From Opitutaceae bacterium (lineage in GTDB: Bacteria > Verrucomicrobiota > Verrucomicrobiia > Opitutales > Opitutaceae): 40,864 nucleotides of DNA. This document shows positions 34,936 through 40,864 of the stretch, piece by piece (the first letter of the stretch is position 1; the number at the start of each line of letters is the position of its first letter). The stretch spans positions 1 to 40,864 of the forward strand of contig JAEUGY010000003.1 in assembly GCA_016794625.1 (NCBI GenBank), in the 5' to 3' direction. A model generated the notes under the pieces. The model made no database searches and was not told the origin of the DNA. It saw only the letters and a list, made by a program, of their open reading frames with translations. The translations under genes and the position numbers were made by a program.

Positions 34936-35625
34936 TCAGAATCCAACCGTCAGACCGGCCGTGAACCAGAGGTGGTTGTCGTCCGCTCCGTCGAGGTCAT
35001 TGGAAGCGTACTGCGCACCCACGGCGAACGTGGCTTTTTCCGTCAGCTTGTAGGGCAGATTCACACCGATCCCGTAGTAGATGTAATCATCACCCACGTC
35101 GGGGGAAACATTGCCCAAGGTGACCGTGAAGTCGAGGGAGGTGCCCGCCGACTCCAGCGAAATGCTGTAGCCCACCGAGCCCTGAACCGTGAACGCCTTC
35201 AGATCGAAGTCGTAGTAGGCGTAGATGCCCGGGGTGAATCCGCTGACCGTTCCCGTCAACCCGATGAAACCTTCGAAGGTTTGTTCATCAAAGCTGGAGG
35301 TATCGGCTTCCGGATAGTAATAGAGAGTGGCACCGACATCGAGCTTCCACTTGTCATTCAGCGGGATACCGTACCCCGCATAGAAATCGAACTCGTTGTC
35401 CGAGTTGTTGGTCACGGGTTGATTCGTCCAGACTCCTGCATAGAAATTGCCCGAGGCAACTTCGATCGAGGGTTGAATCGAGTCTTTCGCGTATTCGATG
35501 CCGCGGAACACGTACTTGCTGGCGTAAGGGAAGTCGACCGTAACGGAATAGGAGAGTTTGCTCTCCTGAGCGTTCAGGCCAAGTCCCGTCGCGAGGAGGG
35601 CGAGGATGAGGGCAGTCTTTTTCAT
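34936..35625 (-). CDS. Small outer-membrane beta-barrel protein, TorF/TIGR02001-like
   Basis: The 229-residue protein has a clear signal peptide (MKKTALILALLATGLGLNAQ, cleavage after residue 20). The mature part consists of alternating hydrophobic/polar beta-strands ending VGF, the usual terminal aromatic of outer-membrane barrels. The N-terminal pattern SKYVFRG...QPSIEVASGNFYAGVW resembles the TIGR02001/TorF family of putative porins; about 12 strands are likely. No substrate can be assigned. The gene stands alone: a terminator follows and the region upstream is AT-rich without a Shine-Dalgarno site. The ATG at 35625 is fixed by the signal peptide. Confidence 0.82.
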   Translation of the reverse strand: MKKTALILALLATGLGLNAQESKLSYSVTVDFPYASKYVFRGIEYAKDSIQPSIEVASGNFYAGVWTNQPVTNNSDNEFDFYAGYGIPLNDKWKLDVGATLYYYPEADTSSFDEQTFEGFIGLTGTVSGFTPGIYAYYDFDLKAFTVQGSVGYSISLESAGTSLDFTVTLGNVSPDVGDDYIYYGIGVNLPYKLTEKATFAVGAQYASNDLDGADDNHLWFTAGLTVGF

Positions 35626-35804
35626 GTAGTTGTTATTCTGTAGTTTATTAGGTCGTTGTCCGTGAAGACAACGAGTTGCCATCCAAGGCCGCGATGATGC
35701 CAAACTCAAGGCTTAACTTCTTCACGACCCATGATAGCCAGCTCGAAGACCAAAAGAACTATTCATAGTTCCAAAAGCAGGAGACGGGCCAGTCTGTCGC
35801 ACAT

Positions 35805-36191
35805 ATGAAAATAATTAAGTCCATCGCCGCTATCATTGGCGTTTCCGGGGTCGGTCTCGGCGCGTTTGGCGCCCACGCGCTCAAGGCGACCCTGACCGAA
35901 CGCGGATCTCTCGAGGTGTGGCAGACCGCCACGCAATACCACTTGGTGCACGCGGTGGCGATGCTGGCGACCGTCGTGGCGGCAGGCTCCCAGGAGGACG
36001 AAAAGATTCAACGTTCCTGGATACGTTGCTGCTGGGCTTTCGCGGTCGGTATTCTCCTCTTTTCCGGTTCGCTCTACGTCCTCGCACTGGGTGGGCCCCG
36101 CTGGCTGGGACCCGTGACGCCACTGGGCGGTGCCGCGCTACTCGTCGGTTGGTTTCTAGTCGCTTTCGCCGGCCGGCGTTCCGCAAAGTAG
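35805..36191 (+). CDS. DUF423 family small membrane protein
   Basis: The 128-residue protein has about four transmembrane helices. The N-terminal sequence GVGLGAFGAHALKATL is the DUF423 (YgdD/YwdK) signature, and GSLYVLALGGPRWLGPVTPLGG is the conserved C-terminal part. The biochemical role of the family is unknown. The stop is 3 bases before the start of the nucleotidyltransferase gene, so the two are cotranscribed. The ATG at 35805 is the only sensible start. Confidence 0.92.
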   Translation: MKIIKSIAAIIGVSGVGLGAFGAHALKATLTERGSLEVWQTATQYHLVHAVAMLATVVAAGSQEDEKIQRSWIRCCWAFAVGILLFSGSLYVLALGGPRWLGPVTPLGGAALLVGWFLVAFAGRRSAK

Positions 36192-36194
36192 TTC

Positions 36195-37601
36195 ATGCAT
36201 TTGCCAGACTCCCTGCGGTGCGCCCTGGCAGCGGTGCGACCCATCGGTCGTCCACGGTTGGTGGGAGGTTGCGTGCGCGATTTCCTACTCGGCCTGGAGC
36301 CAAAGGATTTCGATGTCGAAGTCGGGGAAACCGACTTCCCCACCCTCCACCGGGCCTTGGCCCCCTTCGGCGCAACGGATGTTGTAGGGCGCAGTTTCGG
36401 GGTGATCAAGCTGCGCACGGGCGACGGACGGGAGTATGACTTCAGCCTGCCTCGCCGGGAGTCGAAAGTGGGCGCGGGCCACCGGGGATTCGAAATCGCA
36501 CCAGAACCCGGCCTGAGTGAGGCCGAAGCTGCGGCCCGACGCGACTTCACCATCAATGCGATTTCGTGGGATCCGTTCACGGAACGGGTCATCGACCCTC
36601 TGGGCGGGCAAGCGGACTTGAAGGCCAAGGTTCTTCGTCACGCCAGCCCGGCCTTTGTCGAGGACCCGCTGCGCGTGCTTCGCGCCATGCAGTTTGCCGC
36701 CCGCTTCGACTTCACCCTCGCCCACGAAACCGCGCTCCTCTGTCGTTCGATTGTCGACGCCTATCACGAGTTGCCGCTCGAGCGGGTGTGGGGTGAGTGG
36801 GACAAGTGGGCCACGCAATCCACCCGTCCCTCGCGGGGCCTCGCCGTCCTGGAACAAACCGGCTGGTTGGCGCATTTCCCAGAACTGGCCGCCCTGCGAA
36901 ACTGCCCCCAAGAGCCGGAGTGGCACCCCGAGGGGGATGTGTTCAACCACACCCAGCACTGTTGCGATGCGTTGGTGAAATTACAGCCATGGAAATCGGC
37001 TGACTCCCATCGCCGCCGTTTTCTCCTTTTTGCCGTGTTGACCCACGATTTGGGCAAACCCTCAACCACGATCCGCTCCCACCGCCGCGAGGTGGTTCGA
37101 TGGACCAGTGCCGGACATGAGGCGGCGGGAGGTCCCATTGCGGAAGCGTTTCTGGTCCGCATCGGCGCCCCGGTCGGTCTGGCGGACTACGTGCGCCCCC
37201 TCGTCGTGGACCATCTGATTCACCACCACGGACCGAAGAGCGAATTCGGAGACACCCAGGTTCGACGACTGGCTCGTCGACTCTCTCCCGCCACGATCGA
37301 CGACCTCGCCCTGGTCATGACGGCCGACTCCTTTGGCCGCCCTCCCCTGTATTCTCCCGAGACCCACAATCTGATCGAGAAACTCCGTGCCAAATCTCGT
37401 CTTCTCGATCTGGCGGCACGTGCACCCAAACCCATCTTGCTTGGCCGGCATCTGATCGCCCTCGGTGAACAACCAGGACCCCACTTCAAGCAGCTGCTCG
37501 ATGACGCCTTTGAGGCGCAGCTCGATGGGATGTTTCAGAACGAAGCGGGCGCCGTGGAGTGGGCAAGAAACCGATTGCGACGCACGGAACACGCCAAATA
37601 G
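36195..37601 (+). CDS. CCA-adding type tRNA nucleotidyltransferase with HD domain
   Basis: The 468-residue protein has a class II polymerase-beta type nucleotidyltransferase head: LVGGCVRDFLLG (22-33), catalytic aspartates in KDFDVEVG (37-44), and RRDFTINAIS. An RNA-binding segment (EDPLRVLRAMQFAARF) comes next, then an HD phosphohydrolase domain with His284-Asp285 in LTHDLGK. It could add or repair the CCA end of tRNA, or be a poly(A) polymerase or an A-adding enzyme; sequence alone does not separate these. The HD domain resembles that of E. coli CCA-adding enzyme, which has phosphatase activity. It starts 3 bases after the DUF423 gene, and a transaldolase gene follows 56 bases later. Confidence 0.9.
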   Translation: MHLPDSLRCALAAVRPIGRPRLVGGCVRDFLLGLEPKDFDVEVGETDFPTLHRALAPFGATDVVGRSFGVIKLRTGDGREYDFSLPRRESKVGAGHRGFEIAPEPGLSEAEAAARRDFTINAISWDPFTERVIDPLGGQADLKAKVLRHASPAFVEDPLRVLRAMQFAARFDFTLAHETALLCRSIVDAYHELPLERVWGEWDKWATQSTRPSRGLAVLEQTGWLAHFPELAALRNCPQEPEWHPEGDVFNHTQHCCDALVKLQPWKSADSHRRRFLLFAVLTHDLGKPSTTIRSHRREVVRWTSAGHEAAGGPIAEAFLVRIGAPVGLADYVRPLVVDHLIHHHGPKSEFGDTQVRRLARRLSPATIDDLALVMTADSFGRPPLYSPETHNLIEKLRAKSRLLDLAARAPKPILLGRHLIALGEQPGPHFKQLLDDAFEAQLDGMFQNEAGAVEWARNRLRRTEHAK

Positions 37602-37657
37602 TGTCTCTTCGAACGACCGGTCCTCGATGAACGGGAGACCCGGATTTCGCAGCTCTC

Positions 37658-38602
37658 ATGCCCACACAACTAGAACAGCTTAAGCAGTTTACAAGAGTCG
37701 TGGCCGACACGGGCGACTTTGTGTCGATGAAACAGTTCGCACCTCAGGATGCGACAACGAACCCGTCCCTGATCCTCAAGGCCGCTGCGATGCCCGATTA
37801 CGCCTATCTGGTGGATCAGGCCCTGAAGGATGCCGGCGCCAGCGCGTCCCTCGGACAGATCATCGACCGATTGCTGGTACTCTTTGGGTTGGAGATTCTC
37901 AAGATCGTCCCTGGTCGCGTCTCGACCGAAGTGGACGCGCGCCTCTCGTTTGATCGTGAGGGCACGGTGAAGAAGGCCCACGAAATCATTGGCCTGTACA
38001 GCGCGGCGGGAATCCCGCGGGAACGCATCCTGATCAAGATCGCCTCGACCTGGGAGGGAATAAAGGCGGCCGAACAGCTCGAACGCGAAGGGATCCACTG
38101 CAATTTGACCTTGTTGTTCTCGTTCGCACAGGCCGTGGCGTGCGCGGACGCGAAGATCCAGCTGATTTCCCCGTTTGTCGGCCGCATTCTCGACTGGCAC
38201 AAAAAGTCGACGGGCAAGGATTTCACCGCCGTCGAAGACCCTGGCGTACGTTCCGTGGCGGCCATCTACAACTACTACAAGAAATTTGGTCACCGCACCG
38301 AAGTCATGGGGGCCTCTTTCCGCAACAAGGGCGAGATTCTCGAGCTTGCTGGCTGCGACCTGCTCACCATCGCGCCCCCTTTGCTAGCCGAACTGGCCGC
38401 CAGCCAGGACGCGGTGGTTCGAAAGCTCTCCCCCGCCGCCGCCGCTGCGGATCTGCAACCTAAGGTCTCCTTCGATGAGAAGGCGTTTCGCTTCGCTCTG
38501 AACGAGGATGCGATGGCGACAGAAAAGACAGCCGAAGGCATCCGGTTGTTCTCTGCCGATATCGTGAAGCTGGAGCAGCTGATTCTGAAAAAACGTGGCT
38601 GA
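37658..38602 (+). CDS. tal: Transaldolase (TalB-type)
   Basis: The 314-residue enzyme of the non-oxidative pentose phosphate pathway moves a dihydroxyacetone unit between sugar phosphates. The N-terminus has the family signature [10 protein letters not shown], and the Schiff-base lysine is Lys127 in [23 protein letters not shown] and the C-terminal segment are typical of the TalB class (E. coli TalB has 317 residues). A GC-rich hairpin follows the stop, and the gene is convergent with the MOSC gene. Confidence 0.96.
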   Translation: MPTQLEQLKQFTRVVADTGDFVSMKQFAPQDATTNPSLILKAAAMPDYAYLVDQALKDAGASASLGQIIDRLLVLFGLEILKIVPGRVSTEVDARLSFDREGTVKKAHEIIGLYSAAGIPRERILIKIASTWEGIKAAEQLEREGIHCNLTLLFSFAQAVACADAKIQLISPFVGRILDWHKKSTGKDFTAVEDPGVRSVAAIYNYYKKFGHRTEVMGASFRNKGEILELAGCDLLTIAPPLLAELAASQDAVVRKLSPAAAAADLQPKVSFDEKAFRFALNEDAMATEKTAEGIRLFSADIVKLEQLILKKRG

Positions 38603-38608
38603 GCAGGC

Positions 38609-38635
38609 GCCCCCGACCGCTCCTGGTTCGGGGGC
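38609..38635. terminator. Hairpin between convergent tal and MOSC genes, no T-run
   Basis: Stem GCCCCCGA (38609-38616) with TCGGGGGC (38628-38635) fills most of the 34-base gap between the two convergent stop codons. Neither side has a run of T, so it is a weak or factor-dependent terminator candidate. Confidence 0.4.
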
Positions 38636-38636
38636 C

Positions 38637-39167
38637 TCAGACGTCTCTTCGCATCCGAAGCGGTTCTAAGGAGGAGTCGGGCCCGGGAACGAGTGAAAAG
38701 GTCACTTCCCCGACGCTCAGACTCCCGTCCTTGCGAATCTTCGCCCGCAGGCCGCCGCGCCCCTTCAGCCACGTTTCGGCCCCGGGCGCCACGGCCTGAT
38801 CCATCCAATGGCACGGCGCGGACTCCGTGCACCCCTCAAACTCAACCTCGCCGAGGACAAACCGCACCCCCAGCAATGCCGGCAAGTCCAGTCCTTCCAC
38901 CAGGACATTTCGCCGAAAGGCGTCCGGCTGGAGCTGAGGTCGTTGAAGCGCGCGCTTGATTTCGTCGTAAACCCGATAGTCGAAAAAGGTGATCTGACCC
39001 CGATAGTCGGGTTTGTAGTCGAAAAATCGGTCGCCTTCGATCCCGCGGCCGGCCCGACACTGGAGGCGCTGCATCGGCATGGTCGGATGCACACCGGCTG
39101 GACCGCCATGATGACCAAAGAAGTTGTGTCCGGCGGAAACGAAAAGATGTCGGATGAAGACCTGCAT
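38637..39167 (-). CDS. MOSC domain protein
   Basis: The 176-residue protein consists mainly of one MOSC (molybdenum cofactor sulfurase C-terminal) domain. Family features are GIEGDRFFDY, RRNVLVEGLDL and the cysteine segment EGCTESAPCHWMD (Cys113 and Cys119). MOSC proteins bind molybdenum cofactor or move sulfur; stand-alone forms include YiiM-like reductase parts, so the exact role is open. I chose the ATG at 39167 because earlier in-frame starts overlap the leader of the divergent hydrolase gene. A molybdate-binding protein gene (modA) lies two genes away, which fits a molybdenum-related role. Confidence 0.85.
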   Translation of the reverse strand: MQVFIRHLFVSAGHNFFGHHGGPAGVHPTMPMQRLQCRAGRGIEGDRFFDYKPDYRGQITFFDYRVYDEIKRALQRPQLQPDAFRRNVLVEGLDLPALLGVRFVLGEVEFEGCTESAPCHWMDQAVAPGAETWLKGRGGLRAKIRKDGSLSVGEVTFSLVPGPDSSLEPLRMRRDV

Positions 39168-39273
39168 GCAGCTCTGAAATCGTTTCATGCGAACCGGGCA
39201 AAAGGCAACCGGCGAGCGCGGATGGCATTTCATTTTTCTTTTCTCGGGGCATGGCTCTCGCTCGACTGCGCCC

Positions 39274-40080
39274 ATGCGCCTCATCCGACACCTCACCGCC
39301 CAGGGTCCAGCCTACGCCGCACTGCTTCCCGACGGCTCGGCCCGGGCTCTGGCCCACGATCCGTTCTCCGGTCCGTTGCAGCTCGGCGCCTCGATCGGTT
39401 CGCCGGGACGGCGACTGGCGCCGGTTTCGCCCACCACGATCATCGGCATCGGTTTGAACTACCGGAAACATGCCGAGGAGGGTGGCAAGGGAGTGCCCTC
39501 GCGCCCGATGTGGTTCATGAAGACGGTGTCCGCCATCCAGCACCCGGGGGAACCGATCATTCTCCCGACCGCCTGCGCCAGTCACAAGGTCGACTACGAG
39601 GGTGAGCTCGCCGTGGTGATAGGTCGGGCCGCGAAAAACGTATCGAAGGAAGCAGCACTGGACTATGTCCTGGGATACACGATTGCCAATGACGTATCCG
39701 CCCGGGACTGGCAGTTTGAGCTGGGTGGCGGCCAGTTCTGTCACGGAAAGAGCTTCGACACCTTTTGCCCGCTCGGGCCCGTGCTCGTCACCACCGATGA
39801 ACTGAAGAATCCGAACGCCCTCCGCCTGGTCACCCGCATCAACGGCGAAGTCCGCCAGGACTGGACCACGGCCGACATGGTCTTCGACGTCGCCACGGTG
39901 GTCAGTTTTCTGAGCGGCAGTCGTACCCTGCTTCCCGGCACCGTCATTCTCACGGGCACGCCGCACGGCGTCGGCTACGCGCGCAAACCTCCCGTCTGGC
40001 TGCAACCGGGTGACGTCGCGGAGGTGGAAATCGAGTCGATCGGCACGCTTTCCAACCCGGTGGTCGCCGAGGTGCCGTAG
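39274..40080 (+). CDS. Fumarylacetoacetate hydrolase family protein
   Basis: The 268-residue protein has the FAH C-terminal fold: GLNYRKHAEE, the metal-binding YEGELAVVIGR, the DVSARDWQ segment, and GTPHGVGYARKPP with a trailing GDVAEVEIESIG. Members cleave or decarboxylate beta-keto acids and related compounds (fumarylpyruvate, acylpyruvates, oxaloacetate, 2-keto-3-deoxy sugar acids); the substrate is not set here. The ATG at 39274 gives a usual length; the frame runs open upstream but without family sequence. It is divergent from the MOSC gene and convergent with modA, 22 bases apart. Confidence 0.92.
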   Translation: MRLIRHLTAQGPAYAALLPDGSARALAHDPFSGPLQLGASIGSPGRRLAPVSPTTIIGIGLNYRKHAEEGGKGVPSRPMWFMKTVSAIQHPGEPIILPTACASHKVDYEGELAVVIGRAAKNVSKEAALDYVLGYTIANDVSARDWQFELGGGQFCHGKSFDTFCPLGPVLVTTDELKNPNALRLVTRINGEVRQDWTTADMVFDVATVVSFLSGSRTLLPGTVILTGTPHGVGYARKPPVWLQPGDVAEVEIESIGTLSNPVVAEVP

Positions 40081-40102
40081 AGCGAGCTGGACGCCGGGAT
40101 CA

Positions 40103-40864
40103 TCACGGCTGCCGGACCGGCGGGATGAAACCAAAGTTTCGCCAGACCTTCCACGCTTCGTCCGAGTCCAGGTAGGCGACAAAGCGCCGGGCCGCCTCGG
40201 TGTCGGCCGCATCGCGGAGCACGGCGACGGGATAAACGATGTCGGGCGCCAGAGGGCCCGCGACCGTCCACACAACCCGGACGTTTTTCGACTGCAGCGC
40301 GTCGGTCCGGTAGACCATGCCCGCATCCGCATTTCCGGACTCCACCGCCGCCAGCGTCGCGCGCACATTATCTGTACCCACAACCTTGTGACGCACCTGG
40401 TCCCAGAGACGCGCGGCCTCGAGGTACTTGCGCGCATAGATGCCAGCCGGAACACTCGAGACTTCCCCGAGCGCGAGCCGGCGGACGCCCGGGGAAGCGA
40501 GGTCCTCGGGCCGGCGAACGTCGGTTCCGCGCTCGGCGTGCACAATCACCACAAGTGTGTTGCCAAGGAGGAGGCGACGGGAGCCTGCCAGCACGAGCCC
40601 CGCACCGGAAACATCATTCATCTTTGCCTCGTCCGCCGAAATAAAAACATCGGCCGGCACACCTTCCTTGATCTGCCGGGCGAGGGCACTGGAGGACCCA
40701 AAGCTAAAGCGTGCGGAATCGGGGCTTGTTCGGGCATAGTTCTTGCCCACCTCGACGAGGGCGTCGGAGAGACTGGCGGCGGCCAGGACGTTGACCTCCG
40801 CCGCCGCCGCGCCAGCCACCCAGAACCAAACACAGACTCCGCCCCATCGCGTCCAACGCCCAAG
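40103..40864 (-). CDS. modA: Molybdate ABC transporter substrate-binding protein (5' end beyond window)
   Basis: The visible 253 codons encode a periplasmic binding protein of the ModA family, with NVLAAASLSDAL at the mature N-terminus, GSSSALARQI, PADVFISADE, VGTDNVRATLAAVESGNADAG and the C-terminal YPVAVL...AARRFVAYL. It captures molybdate or tungstate for the ModBC transporter. Upstream of the first possible GTG (40819) the frame stays open to the window edge and reads as a signal peptide (GGVCVWFWVAGAAAAEV). The true start therefore lies beyond position 40864. The transporter genes modB and modC would be expected further downstream on this strand, but the hydrolase gene is there instead, so the operon layout is unusual or modA stands alone. 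Confidence 0.93.
   Translation of the reverse strand, partial: LGRWTRWGGVCVWFWVAGAAAAEVNVLAAASLSDALVEVGKNYARTSPDSARFSFGSSSALARQIKEGVPADVFISADEAKMNDVSGAGLVLAGSRRLLLGNTLVVIVHAERGTDVRRPEDLASPGVRRLALGEVSSVPAGIYARKYLEAARLWDQVRHKVVGTDNVRATLAAVESGNADAGMVYRTDALQSKNVRVVWTVAGPLAPDIVYPVAVLRDAADTEAARRFVAYLDSDEAWKVWRNFGFIPPVRQP

Noticed and set aside
38842..40545. A 567-codon minus-strand frame across the MOSC, hydrolase and modA genes
   Set aside because: It overlaps three well-supported genes and shows no domain of its own; a composition effect.

Overview
The window looks like chromosomal DNA from a GC-rich Gram-negative bacterium of the Verrucomicrobiota, most likely Opitutaceae or a near relative. 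This is inferred from gene content, not from a database match. The signs are TonB-dependent receptors with an 'LEKFxVTGS' TonB-box region, a PSD1 cytochrome-type protein paired with a DUF1501 protein (a hallmark of the Planctomycetes-Verrucomicrobia group), and frequent absence of Shine-Dalgarno sequences. No tRNA, rRNA or CRISPR array was recognised.

Layout. 1-140: a non-coding end that looks like an IS21-family element and supplies the last codons and stop of the next gene. 124-8149 (minus strand): an S9 serine peptidase and two TonB-dependent receptors; the second receptor is split by an in-frame amber codon. 8581-10244 (plus): an XdhC-type cofactor insertion protein overlapping a MocA-like nucleotidyltransferase. 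10289-13533: a LysM/TPR lipoprotein (minus) and an overlapping pair of arabinose-5-phosphate isomerase and Gfo/Idh/MocA oxidoreductase (plus). 13668-17213: a class I fumarase facing YjbQ and a class II fumarase. 17301-20741 (minus): an rRNA/tRNA 2'-O-methyltransferase, a trans-prenyl diphosphate synthase, an ECF sigma factor and a single-pass membrane protein overlapping it. 20881-21498: an aquaporin-family channel.

21586-33829 holds most of arginine biosynthesis: argC, argJ, argB, argD, argF and argG. argJ is inverted, and a PSD1-DUF1501 gene pair sits between argD and argF. argH is not in the window. ArgJ, ArgB, ArgC and ArgD together make N-acetylornithine and recycle the acetyl group to ornithine; ArgF and ArgG carry it to argininosuccinate. 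33967-34808 is the rplM-rpsI ribosomal pair. 34936-35625 is a small beta-barrel protein. 35805-38602 (plus) encodes DUF423, a CCA-adding type enzyme and transaldolase. The right end holds a MOSC protein, a fumarylacetoacetate hydrolase-family protein and the molybdate-binding protein ModA, which is cut by the window edge.

Most of the window is ordinary housekeeping. The points worth a second look are the IS-like junction at the left edge, the amber codon in the second receptor, the two unrelated fumarases side by side, the ECF sigma factor with a membrane partner that lacks the usual zinc anti-sigma motif, the aquaporin without the selectivity-filter arginine, and the PSD1-DUF1501 pair lodged in the arginine genes.
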